Origin: Neostapfia colusana
Taxonomy: Eukaryota; Streptophyta; Magnoliopsida; Poales; Poaceae
Reading direction: 5' to 3'
Length of the DNA stretch: 64,000 nucleotides
Assembly (NCBI GenBank): GCA_030760725.1
Contig: JASWHV010000001.1
Span: 21,821,928-21,885,927, forward strand
Shown here: one piece after another, positions 1 to 9,721 of the stretch
Numbering within the stretch: the first letter of the stretch is position 1
Layout of the letters: every line of letters begins with the position of its first letter
Program-made: the position numbers and the translations under genes
The notes under the pieces: model-generated
Databases searched by the model: none
What the model was told of the DNA's origin: nothing
The model's input: only the letters and a program-made list of their open reading frames with translations

Positions 1-405
1 GATACGGTAGATAACAGTCAATCTCCCCGGGACCACCTGTCGGGTCCCAGGCCCCCCTTGTAAGCCACCCGAGTCTTGGACTATAAAAGACTCGGGTAGG
101 CGACATTAGCAAGGGTTCGCACCTCTGCAACTCAGACGCTAGCCATTCACACCCAAGCTGTAACTCACCCCCAAGCTCAGGACTCCGGTTTTGAGCAGCA
201 AGCAATACAGCGAGCTCCATAGCTCGCCGTGGACGTAGGGTTTTACACTCCGGCGGCCTGAACCACGTAAAACTCACCGTGTCAAGCTCTTTCTAACTCG
301 TCCATACGCGCAAGCTCTCCGCAAGGGACTAGCCCCACTGAAAAAAGAACCTCCGCGGGCTGCCCAGTGCAGGCCCGGGAGAAGTGTTGACCGAACACTT
401 CGACA
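1..405 (+). repeat. T1: 3' part of a family T LTR, plus orientation
   Basis: This is the last 405 bp of a family T LTR, cut by the left window edge. It holds the TATA box (82-89) and ends in CACTTCGACA at 405. The next bases, AATAC (406-410), are the middle of another family T LTR in the opposite orientation, so T1 is an insertion and AATAC is its likely right-hand target duplication. It differs from the T9 LTR at many positions (roughly one in ten by eye) and shares the TTCGGTC variant with the solo LTR T6, so it is a distinct subfamily. Whether it is a solo LTR or the end of a full element cannot be seen. Confidence 0.85.
82..89 (+). promoter_or_regulatory. TATA box of the T1 LTR, inside a hairpin
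   Basis: TATAAAAG lies in and beside the 9-nt loop of a perfect 11-bp inverted repeat (67-77 with 87-97). It is the expected core promoter at the U3/R boundary of the LTR. All other full family T LTRs have the same box, for example 4472-4465 on the minus strand and 51761-51768 on the plus strand. Confidence 0.75.
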
Positions 406-857
406 AATACCTTGTACAGGCAAGGTATGGGGCGTCTTTACGCCCGCTTCCTATCGCTTGGGGGTATGCAGCGCCGTTTTTCTGGCCACGTGGCAGGCCC
501 GGAGCCCTCCTCAGAGGAGAGGAGGGTCCGGCCCCACGGGGCACGTGGAGCCTTCGGACCTCTCCCCGCGGAGGGGGAGGTTCGGCTTCTGTCGGCCACA
601 TGGCGGGCCCGGAGCTCCTCTCTGGGGAGAGGGAGGTCCGGCCCCGTCGGATACGTGGCACCTTCGGACCTCTCTCCCGCAGAGGGGGAGGTCTGGCCTC
701 TGTATGCCATGTGACGGGCCCGGAGCTCTCCTCTGAGGAGAGGGAGGTCCGCCCCGCCGGACGCGTGGCGCCTTCGGAGCTCTCCCTGCGGAGAAGGGCG
801 AGTTCCTTAGGCATTTTCCCCTGTGCGCGGGGGTACCCCATATAGCAGGTACCGACA
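406..857 (-). repeat. T2 3' LTR, remaining 452 bp
   Basis: This is the U3 start of the minus-strand element T2. Its terminus TGTCGGTACC reads leftwards from 857. It contains the G-box/hairpin repeat units typical of family T. The rest of this LTR lies left of the window, displaced by T1. At 407-428 there is a perfect 8-bp inverted repeat (ATACCTTG/CAAGGTAT), and T1 is inserted at its base. Confidence 0.85.
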
Positions 858-1395
858 GTGGCCCCCGGGCCCATCTCGGGGGAGATAGCGAGCCCGAGGT
901 GGGACCTCCGTCTCTTCTGATCCGCGCACTTTCTCCAAGTCCCGCATTGACCACTGCCGTAGCATGAACGGCCGCGGGATCATGGGAGCGTGCGCCCACT
1001 TGATGGTCGCTTTTACTGCGGCGGTTCCCAAGACTGCCACTTCTGCACGTTGCAGCGCTTTCTTCGGGAACCGCCGAAGTGCCTTGCCGGCTCGTCTTCT
1101 TAGGAGACTGACTTCTTGACCCACCGCTTCAGTTGGGCGGCTTGGGTCCACCTGTCATTGGCGCTCAGTCTCGGAGCCGAAGCAGTTGCCGATGCGGCGT
1201 ATTCGAAGAGTTTCGAATTGCTTTGACTCGTACCTGGAAGGTGTGAAAAGAAACCGCCACGTGGGTGTGCTCCCCTTATAAGGCTTCCAGCCCTTGCACC
1301 TCCCTCGAGTCTCTGCGGTCTTGTCTTCGCTCCGAGCGCTGTTCCTGGACTCTATGGAGCTTCTTATGAAAAGAAAGGACTGTCCTATCTTTGCT
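858..1395 (-). other. T2 non-coding stretch between 3' LTR and pol
   Basis: The stretch begins with the polypurine-type junction (complement of GTGGCCCCCGGG) next to the LTR and continues with the 5' flank that in T10 precedes the antisense ORF. Near 1280-1340 it jumps straight to the sequence just downstream of pol, so the aORF itself has been deleted. CTTATAAGG at about 1275 is a possible plus-strand TATA box for the lost antisense transcript. Confidence 0.6.
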
Positions 1396-1880
1396 CTAGG
1401 GGTAGAACTTACGGAGGTGTTCTATGTTCCAAGGGTTTGGGAGCAGGTCCCCATCCTCGGTGGACAGGCGCACACACCCGGGGCGACATACTCTCGCGAC
1501 TCGGAAAGGGCCTTCCAAACTAGGGGAGAGTTTGTGGGTCCCTTCGCGAGAAAGTATGCGCCGCAGCACCAGGTCACCTTCCTGCAGCTCCCGGGCACGC
1601 ACAGATCTCTGGTGGTGGCGACGAAGCGCTTGTCTGTACCGTGCGTTACGGAGTGCTGCATGCAATCGGACCTCGTCAACGAGGTCGATTTCTCCACGCC
1701 GGAGGTTGTCCTGCGCGGCTTCGTCGTAAGCCCGGACACGGTGAGACTTCATGGTGATTTCTGGGGGAAGTACGGCTCCGGCCCCATACACCATGAAGAA
1801 GGGTGTCTCTCCGGTGGCCCGGCTCTCGGATGTCCGGTTAGCCCATAGTGTGCTCAGAAGCTCATCTACCCAATTGGCAC
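1396..1880 (-). pseudogene. T2 pol, integrase C-terminal piece
   Basis: This codes for the last part of the T2 integrase. It reads from NWVDELLSTLWANRTS through GETPFFMVYG to the terminal HLRKFYP and stop (1396-1398), closely matching the end of T4 pol. The reading is interrupted at 1880 by T3. The preceding codons resume at 17808, after T3 and the duplicated GGCAC. Confidence 0.85.
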
Positions 1881-2976
1881 TGTCAAAGTGTGCGGTCGAC
1901 ATTTCCCCCGGGCCTGCACTGGGCAGCCCGCGGAGGTTCTTTTTTCGGAGGGGCTAGTTCCTAGCGGAGAGCTTGCGCGGATGGAACGAGTTAGTAAGAG
2001 CTTGACACGGCGAGTTTTACGTGGTTCAGGCCACCGGAGCGTAAAACCCTATGTCCACGGCGAGCTATGGAGCTCGCCGTATTGCTTGCTGCTCAGGGCC
2101 GGAGGCCTGAGCTTGGGGGTGAGTTACAGCTTGAGATTGTATGGCTAGCGTATGAGTTGCAAAATGTGAACCCTTGCTATCGACGCCTACCCGAGCCTTT
2201 TATAGTCCAAGACTCGGGCGGCTTACAAGGGGGGCCGGGACCCGACAGGTGGTCCCGGGAAGATTGTCTACTATCTACCGTATCTGCAGTTATGCCGGTA
2301 GTTGTCTCTGGCCGAAGGCTTCTGAGTCTTCATCTTGCCGCCCTGCCCATGCCGCATGCCAGTCGTAGCGGTTGATGACGGCGCAGGGGCATGGGTTGTC
2401 TTGTCGCAGTGTTTATTGGCTGACAGGTTCTGACACCGTGCGCCAGTCTATGATGCGACTGGGCGCAACGGCACCTGACAGACGCGTGCTCCGCGTTTCC
2501 GCGTCTTGGGAAGAGGCGGGCCTTGAATACCTTGTACGGGCAAGGTATGGGGCGTATTTACGCCCGCTGCCTATCACTCGGGGCAGGCAGCGTCGCTCTG
2601 CTGCCACGTGGCGGGCCCGGAGCCCTTCTCAGAGAAGAGAAGGGTCAGTCCCACGGGGCACGTGGCGTCTTCAGACCTCTCTCCCGCGGAGGGGGAGGTC
2701 CGGCTTCTGCTGGCCACGTGGCGGGCTCAGAGCTCTCCTCTGAGGAGAGGGAGGTCCGGCCCCGCTGGACACGCGGCGCCTTCGGACCTCTCTCCCGCGG
2801 AGGGGGAGGTCCGGCTTCTGTATGCCACGTGGCGGGCCCTGAGCTCTCCTCTGAGGAGAGGGAGGTCCGGCCCCGCCAGACGCGTGGCGCCTTCGGAGCT
2901 CTCCCTGCGGAGAAGGGCGAGTTCCTTAGGCATTTTACCCTGTGCGCGGGGGTACCCCATATCTCAGTTACCGACA
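1881..2976 (-). repeat. T3 3' LTR
   Basis: A complete family T LTR of 1096 bp. It pairs with 16711-17807 through subfamily-specific bases and the shared GGCAC target duplication. It carries the hairpin TATA box and three G-box units. Confidence 0.93.
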
Positions 2977-4149
2977 GTGGCCCCCGGCCCATCTCGGGGG
3001 AGATAGCGAGCCCGAGGTGGGACCTCCGTCTCTTCCGGTCCGCGCACTTTCTCTAAGTCCCGAATTGACCGCTGCCGGAGCACGAACAGCCACGGGATCG
3101 TGGGAGCGTGCGCTCACTTGATGGTTGCTTTTACTGCGGCGGTTCCCAAGACTGCCACTTCTGCACGTTGCGGCGCTTTCTTCGGGAACCGCCGAAGTGC
3201 CTTGCCGGCTCATCTTCTTAGGAGACTGACTCCTTGCCCCCACCTCTTCAGTTAGGCGGCTTGGGCCCACCCGTCATCAGCATTCGGTCTAGGAACCAAA
3301 GCGGTTGCCGGTGCGGGATATTCGAAGAGTTCCGAATCGCTTGGAATTGCACCGGGAAGCTGCTAAATGGAACCTCCATGTGGGTACATTCCTCTTATAA
3401 GGCTTCCTGCCCCTGCGCTTCCCTCAGGTCCTGCAGTCTTGTCTTCCTCCATGCTCTCAACCCGCCTTACTGGGGGAAGAATTGCTCTCAGCTCCCTCCA
3501 GCGGTTGCGTCTGCACCAAGCCTGGGACTCAGGGAGCCTGCCTGCCCTGCCCCTGATGGTGGTGGAGTCTTCAAAGGAACTGCTGAAGCATCGAAGAGAA
3601 TCCCAGGCGTCAGGGTCTCCAAGAACACCGCTGAATGCCGCGGAGAGGGCCTCAGGAGCACCCTTGACGACTCCAGCTTCTGCGCAGGTGATGAGGGTTG
3701 GGGGCTCCAGGGGCACCCTTGACGACACCGGCTTTTGCGCAGGTGATGAGGGAACTTCAGGAGAAGGAAACCGCCGATGCACCGTGGAGAATCCAGGCGG
3801 TAGAGTCTCCAAGAAGACCGCTGAATACTGCGGAGGGGGCCTCAGGGGCCCCCGTGGTGTCACTGGTTTTTGCGCCGGTGATGAGGGAGGCGATTCCTGC
3901 GCTCTGATCATAGAGCGAGAGAGTTCCGCCAGGGCTGAAGCCTGGCGACGCGGCCGTTGTTGCAACTTCTGGATTCTGGTCGTGTCGGGAGACCCTTGGG
4001 GCTTGTTTCTTTCTTCTTATCGAGTCTGTAGTTCAGCTCATGGAGCCTTGCTTAATTTGACTCTCTTGGATATTTGTGTCTGTGATGCTTTTCATCTCCT
4101 TCTTGGCTTTGCCTGGCTGAGTCCTTAGCTCCGCAAGGTACTCAGAGCC
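2977..4149 (+). pseudogene. T3 degenerate antisense-ORF region with internal repeats
   Basis: The beginning (2977-3360) and end (about 3980-4140) match the flanks of the intact aORF of T10, so this is the aORF locus of T3. The coding part differs. A plus-strand frame runs 3367-4128, but 3600-3890 is an imperfect repeat: the block at 3616-3657 recurs at 3805-3846, and a unit ending GCGCAGGTGATGAGGG recurs three times (about 3661, 3716 and 3850). No coiled-coil region like that of T10 remains. I call it a decayed aORF. T4 interrupts it at 4150 after GAGCC. Confidence 0.55.
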
Positions 4150-5248
4150 TGTCGAAGTGTGCGATCGACACTTCCCCCGGGCCTGCACTGGGCAGCCCGC
4201 GGAGGTTCTTTTTTCGGAGGGGCTAGTTCCTAGCGGAGAGCTTGCGCGGATGGACGAGTTAGTGAGAGCTTGACACGGGAAGTTTTACGTGGTTCAGGCC
4301 GCCGGAGCGTAAAACCCTACGTCCACGGCGAGCTATGGAGCTCGCTGTATTGCTTTCTGCTCAGGGCCGGGGGCCTGAGCTTGGGGGTGAGTTACAGCTT
4401 GAGAGTGTATGGCTAGCGTATGAGTTGCAGAATGCGAACCCTTGCTATCGACGCCTACCCGAGCCTTTTATAGTCCAAGGCTCGAGCGGCTTACAAGGGA
4501 AGCCGGGACCCGACAGGTGGTCCCGGGAAGATTGTCTATTATCTACCGTATCTGTAGTTACGCCGGTGGTTGCCTCTGGTCGAAGGCTTCTGAGTCTTCA
4601 TTTTGCCGCCCTGCCCATGTCGTGCACTAGTCATAGTGGTTGATGACGGCGCAGGCGGCATGGGATGTCTTGTCGCGGCGTTTATTACCTGGCAGGTTCT
4701 GACACCGCGTTCCAGTCTGTGATGCGACTGGACGCAACGGCACCTGACAGGCGCGTGCTCCGCGTTTCCGCATCTTGGGAAGACGCGGGCCTTGAATACC
4801 TTGTACGGGCAAGGTGAGGAGCGCTTTTATGCCCGCTGCCTACCGCTCGGGGGCAGGCAGCACCGTTCTTCTAGCCACGTGGCGGGTCCGGAGCTCTTCT
4901 CTGAGGAGAGGGAGGTCCGGCCCCACTGGACGCGTGGCGCCTTCGGACCTCTCTCCCGCGGAGGGGGAGGTCCGGCTTCTGCACGCCACGTGGCGGGCCT
5001 GGAGCTCACCTCTGAGGAGAGGGAGGTCCGGCCCCGCTGGACGCATGGCGTCTTCGGACCTCTCTCCCGCGGAGGGGGAGGTCCGGCTTCTGTATGCCAC
5101 GTGGCGGGCCCGGAGCTCTCCTCTGAGGAGAGGGAGGTCCGGCCCCGCCAGATGCGTGGCGCCTTCAGAGCTCTCCCTGCGGAGAAGGGCGAGCACCTTA
5201 GGCATTTTACCCTGTGCGTGGGGGTACCACATATCTCAGGTACCGACA
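4150..5248 (-). repeat. T4 3' LTR
   Basis: A 1099-bp family T LTR of the same subfamily as the T7 and T10 LTRs. The polypurine-type sequence (minus strand GGGCCCGGGGGCCAC, 5249 onwards) abuts its U3 end. The hairpin TATA box is near 4465-4472. Confidence 0.93.
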
Positions 5249-6088
5249 GTGGCCCCCGGGCCCATCTCGGGGGAGATAGCGAGCCCGAGGTGGGACCTCC
5301 GTCTCTTCCGATCCGCGCACTTTCTCTAAGTCCCGACTTGACCGTTGCCGGAGCACGAACGGCCGCGGGGTCGTGAGAGCGTGCGCTCACTTGATGATTG
5401 CTTTTACTGCGGCGACGGGAGCCCTGGCCATGTTGAACACGCAGGGCTTTCGGAGCTCTTCCACCGCGGGGGTAGGTCCGGCTTCCGCCTGCCACGTGGC
5501 GAGCCCGGAGCCCCTCTCAAGGAAGGAGAGAGTTCCAGGCCTGCTGGACACGAGGGGCCCCCGGGTCCCGCCCCCTCTAGCCCCGGGTCGAAGTAGTTGG
5601 TAGCTCCTTTCCCCCTACTTCACGCAGTCTCCGTTGCCGCAACCTGGAAGTCCTGCACACAGGTAGAGGAAACGTAATTCTTCTTGGGGGCTCCCCCTCC
5701 CTTGTCTCACAGTCTTATTTGACTTACAGCCCCCAACCATATGCTTGATGCTTGGGGATTTGTAGAGAGGGGGAGCTGAGCACATGGCAACCATGTACTG
5801 CAAGGGTGATAAAAAATAACTCAATTCACAATTCAAATGAGTACAAGGAAAGAGCAAAGTAGGGCAGACTTCTTTTCGTACAACCTTCCATAGGAGGAAG
5901 GCAGGCTAAACATGGAGGCCATGACCCACCCCATTAAGAGGGGAAGCAAGACTCTACGCGCTTGGAGTCGGAACCAGGCAAAGCTGAACGTAGTCCTGGA
6001 CCGTCCCCTGGGGTTTAGCTGCTCCGAGCGCTGCTCCTGGACTCTATGGGGTTCATTACGAAAAGAATGTACTGACCTATTTTTGCTC
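5249..6088 (-). other. T4 3' untranslated stretch (aORF deleted)
   Basis: About 840 bp with no credible gene. It contains the polypurine tract, a remnant of the aORF 5' flank up to about 5410, one G-box/hairpin module (about 5490-5570) otherwise found downstream of the aORF in T10, and the pol 3' UTR. The same deleted arrangement occurs in T7 (22492-23331), so the two share a common deleted ancestor. Confidence 0.7.
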
Positions 6089-9000
6089 TTAAGGGTAGAA
6101 CTTACGGAGGTGTTCTATGTTCCAAGGATTCGGGAGCAGGTCCCCATCCTCGGTGGAAAGGCGCACACACCCGGGGCGGCATACTTTCTTGACTCGGAAG
6201 GGGCCTTCCCAACTACGGGAGAGTTTGTGGGCCCCTTCGCGAGAAAGTATGCACCGCAACACCAGGTCACCTTCCTGCAGCTCCCGGGCATGCACAGACC
6301 TCTGGTGGTAGCGCCGAAGCGCCTGTCTGTACCGCGCATTACGGAGTGCCGCATGTAATCGGACCTCGTCGACGAGGTCGATTTCTCCACGCCGGAGGTT
6401 GTCCTGCGTGGCTTCGTCGTAAGCCCGGACACGGTGAGACTTCATGGTGACTTCTGGAGGAAGTACAGCTTTGGCCCCGTACACCATGAAGAAGGGTGTC
6501 TCCCCGGTGGCCCGGCTCTGGGATGTCCGGTTAGCCCATAGCGTGCTCGGAAGTTCATCTACCCAATTGGCACCATGTTTCTTCAGGCTGGCGAAGGTAC
6601 GAGTGTTGAGGCCCCGGAGAATCTCCGCATTGGCCCTCTCGACTTGCCCATTGCTCTTTGGGTGAGCGACAGAGGCATAGCATACCTGAATGCCAAGGTC
6701 CTCACAGTAGTCTTGGAACGCTGCGCTGGTGAACTGGGTCCCATTGTCAGTAATGATCCTGTTTGGTACCCCGAACCGGCAGACAATGGATCTGATGAAT
6801 TTTACTGCTGATTGTTTATTGATGGTGACAACTGGTATAGCTTCCGGCCACTTGGTGAACTTGTCAATAGCGACATAGAGGTACCGGAACCCCCCGACGG
6901 TTCTGGGGAATGGTCCCAGGTTGTCCAGCCCCCACACGGCAAACGGCCACGAGGGCGGGATCATCTGTACCACCTGAGCCGGTGTATGGATCTGCTTGGC
7001 GTGGAACTGGCACGCCTTGCAGCTCTCGACCAGCTTGACGGCATCCTGGAGTGCTGTCGGCCAGTAGAAGCCATGCCGGAAGGCTTTACCGACAAGCGTG
7101 CGTGAGGAAGAATGACTTCCACATTCGCCTCCATGGATCTCAGCGAGCAAGTCACAGCCTTCCCCCTGGGTTATACAACGCAATAGGATGTGGTTGGCGC
7201 CACGCCGGTAGAGATCCCCCTCTACCAGCGCGTACCTCTTAGCCATACGCACAATCCGTTCAGCGGTTGCATGTTCATCAGGGAGGATATTGTCCTTCAA
7301 GTAGTCCCGGATCTCCGTGATCCATGCATCGGGTCTGACTTGAGCTTCTGGATCTTGAGCGCTGGGTTGCACGGAGTCCCCAGTGACGCTTACGATCCTT
7401 GGCGGCTCCCACGGTTGTAGGGCCACCGGGACCGCCAGCTTCGAGGTGCTGGTCAAGCCCCCTTCGCCCGGCTCGGCGGGCCGGGCTGTGGGCCGCAGCA
7501 ACGTCCTCTCGAAGACTCCTTCGGGCGCAGGGGCTCCGGTGGAAGCCTTCGTTGAAAGGTCATCGGCTGCGGTATTACCGGCGCGCGGTACGTGGTGCAG
7601 GTCCAAGGCGAGGAATTCTTTCTCCAACATCTGCACGTGAAGCAGATATGCAGCTAGCTGGGGGTCATTGCAGGAGCATTCGCCCTTGACTTGCTTGATG
7701 ACCAGCTGGGAGTCGCCCTGTGCCAACAATTGGCGAGCGCCTAAAGACAGGGCTGTCTGCAGGCCAAAGATGAGTGCTTCATACTCCGCCATGTTGTTGG
7801 TTGCCTTGAAATTGAGACGCACCATATACCCAAACTGTTCCCCCGATGGCATGAGGAGCAGTACGCCGGCACCGGCTCCCTGCTTTCGCGAGGAGCCGTC
7901 AAAGAAGAGTGTCCAGTGGGGTTCGGTGAAGACCGGAGCTTGGTGCTCCGGTTCTCCGCCCCCATGGCCCCCTGGGTCAGTCTCCGTTGGTGTCCACTCC
8001 GCCACAAAGTCAGCCAGTGCTTGGCTCTTGACTGCATGGCGTGGGAGGAAGTCCAGCTCAAACTCCGCCAGCTCCGCCGCCCATTTAGCAACGTTGCCAG
8101 TCGCATGGGGGCTGTGAAGAATTGTCTTCAGTGGATACGAGGTGACTACCAAGACCCGGTGGGCCTGGAAGTAATGGCGGAGCTTTCTGGAGGCAACGAG
8201 CACCGCGTACAGCAGCTTGTGGACTTCCAGGTACCTTGTCTTGGCATCATGAAGTACTTCGCTGATGTAGTAGACAGGCCTCTGTACGGTTCGAACCCTC
8301 TTTCTCAGGCCTGGGAGGTCCTCGTCCATTGGCCCACTGGAGGTGGGCGGACCCACGGGGGCCTCCGGGAGCTGGGACCCGGAGGCCCTTAAGCTATCTT
8401 GATTGTCCGGGAGCTCCGGGGGGTCTTGGGCGACCTCTGGGAGGTCCCATTTGGCCCCCGGGGGGTCCCGCGGGGCCCCCGGGGGTTTATCTTGGAGGTC
8501 CGGGAGACTGCCCAGGACCTCCGGGAGGTCGACCTGGACCTCCGGGAGGTTGCCTTGGAGGCCTGGGAGACCGTCTTGGTCCTGCGGGGCCTCCTGGCGT
8601 CTGTCTTCTGCTACTGGAGCAGGTTGTGAAGATGAGGGGTCCGGCCGCTCTGCGACGAGGACCATACTCACTACTTCAGTTGTCGCCGCGATGTAGAGCA
8701 ACAGGTGCTCTCCGGGCTCAGGGGCTACCATGATTGGTAGGGTCGTCAGGAGTCGCTTCAACTCCTGGAAAGCCTCTTCTGCTTCGTCAGTCCAGGCAAA
8801 AGGGCCTGACTTGCGCAGGAGCTTAAAGAAAGGGAGTGCCCGCTCTGCTAGCCTCGGTATAAACCGACTCAGCGCGGCTAGACATCCTGTGAGTTTCTGG
8901 ACATCCTTGACGCGGGCAGGGGGCCGCATCAAGTCGATGGCCTTGATCTTCTCTGGGTTGGCCTCAATCCCCCGGTGCGAGACCAGGAACCCTAAGAGCT

Positions 9001-9679
9001 TCCCAGAGGACACGCCGAACACACATTTATCTGGGTTCAGCTTGGTGCGCGTAGAGCGCAACTTGTCAAAGACTAAGGCTAGGTTATCTAGCAGGGACGG
9101 ACCCTGCTTGACCTTGACAACTATGTCATCGACATACACCTCAACCAGGTCTCTTATTAACTCCCCAAAGGTTTTGTGCATTGCCCGCACAAAGGTGGGG
9201 AGTGCATTCTTTAGGCCGTAAGGCATAGACACATAGCAATAAAGGCCGTCTACTGTGATGAAGGAGGTGTGCTCCTCGTCCTCCCTAGACATGGGGATCT
9301 GCTGGAAACCCGAGTAGGCGTCTAGGAAGCACAGCATATCACAGCCTGACGTTGAGTCTACTATTTGATCTATTCTAGGGAGAGGGAATGGATCTTTAGG
9401 ACATGCCTTATTGAGACTGGTGTAGTCGATGCACATCCGGAGCTTCCCACCAGCCTTCGGGACAACGACGGGGTTCGCCAACCATCGAGGGTGGTGGACC
9501 TCCCGTATGAAGCCAGCGTCCAGCAGCTTCTTGACTTCTTCACGGATGAAGTTCTGCCGCTCGATGGACTGCTTGCGGGGCTTCTGTTGAACCGGCCGGG
9601 CGTCGGGGAAGACTTTCAAGTGGTGCTCGATCACCTTCCTGGGGATCCCCGGCATCTGTGACGGCTGCCATGCAAACAC
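6089..9679 (-). CDS. pol: T4 pol: reverse transcriptase, two RNases H, integrase
   Basis: An uninterrupted 1196-codon pol. In order it has: reverse transcriptase (CIDYTSLNKACPKDPFPLPR; catalytic YVDD at about 182-185); a first RNase H split by a Pro/Leu/Asp-rich repeat linker (about 350-480); a second RNase H (LFFDGSS at about 592, then NNMAEYEALIFGL and HVPRAGNTAADDLS); and integrase with an HHCC finger (about 850-890) and a D-D-E core (GLDNLGPF, TDNGTQF, NGQVERAN; about 920, 978 and 1014). The second, archaeal-like RNase H is a known hallmark of the Tat lineage. The first codon shown is GTG. The frame actually continues upstream through 13 sense codons to the gag UAG at 9719-9721, so pol is probably made as a gag-pol readthrough product. 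No protease lies in this ORF; it is in gag. This is the only undamaged pol of family T in the window. Confidence 0.93.
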   Translation of the reverse strand: MFAWQPSQMPGIPRKVIEHHLKVFPDARPVQQKPRKQSIERQNFIREEVKKLLDAGFIREVHHPRWLANPVVVPKAGGKLRMCIDYTSLNKACPKDPFPLPRIDQIVDSTSGCDMLCFLDAYSGFQQIPMSREDEEHTSFITVDGLYCYVSMPYGLKNALPTFVRAMHKTFGELIRDLVEVYVDDIVVKVKQGPSLLDNLALVFDKLRSTRTKLNPDKCVFGVSSGKLLGFLVSHRGIEANPEKIKAIDLMRPPARVKDVQKLTGCLAALSRFIPRLAERALPFFKLLRKSGPFAWTDEAEEAFQELKRLLTTLPIMVAPEPGEHLLLYIAATTEVVSMVLVAERPDPSSSQPAPVAEDRRQEAPQDQDGLPGLQGNLPEVQVDLPEVLGSLPDLQDKPPGAPRDPPGAKWDLPEVAQDPPELPDNQDSLRASGSQLPEAPVGPPTSSGPMDEDLPGLRKRVRTVQRPVYYISEVLHDAKTRYLEVHKLLYAVLVASRKLRHYFQAHRVLVVTSYPLKTILHSPHATGNVAKWAAELAEFELDFLPRHAVKSQALADFVAEWTPTETDPGGHGGGEPEHQAPVFTEPHWTLFFDGSSRKQGAGAGVLLLMPSGEQFGYMVRLNFKATNNMAEYEALIFGLQTALSLGARQLLAQGDSQLVIKQVKGECSCNDPQLAAYLLHVQMLEKEFLALDLHHVPRAGNTAADDLSTKASTGAPAPEGVFERTLLRPTARPAEPGEGGLTSTSKLAVPVALQPWEPPRIVSVTGDSVQPSAQDPEAQVRPDAWITEIRDYLKDNILPDEHATAERIVRMAKRYALVEGDLYRRGANHILLRCITQGEGCDLLAEIHGGECGSHSSSRTLVGKAFRHGFYWPTALQDAVKLVESCKACQFHAKQIHTPAQVVQMIPPSWPFAVWGLDNLGPFPRTVGGFRYLYVAIDKFTKWPEAIPVVTINKQSAVKFIRSIVCRFGVPNRIITDNGTQFTSAAFQDYCEDLGIQVCYASVAHPKSNGQVERANAEILRGLNTRTFASLKKHGANWVDELPSTLWANRTSQSRATGETPFFMVYGAKAVLPPEVTMKSHRVRAYDEATQDNLRRGEIDLVDEVRLHAALRNARYRQALRRYHQRSVHARELQEGDLVLRCILSREGAHKLSRSWEGPFRVKKVCRPGCVRLSTEDGDLLPNPWNIEHLRKFYP

Positions 9680-9718
9680 GTCGACGTTGTGCCGGAGGAA
9701 GGTGACGAGCGCGCCTTC

Positions 9719-9721
9719 CTA
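9719..9721 (-). promoter_or_regulatory. In-frame UAG between gag and pol (readthrough candidate)
   Basis: Context AAA-UAG-GAA-GGC. The codons on both sides are in one frame with no other stop for more than 1,500 codons in total (gag plus pol). The same UAG is at 26914-26916 (T7) and 54656-54658 (T9), though the surrounding copies differ at other positions. Amber readthrough is inferred, not shown. Confidence 0.65.

Noticed and set aside
8329..8733. Plus-strand collagen-like frame (Gly/Pro-rich) opposite T4 pol
   Set aside because: It is the complement of the linker minisatellite in pol. The Gly-Pro pattern arises from the CCTCCGGGAGG repeat, and pol is the conserved coding sense.
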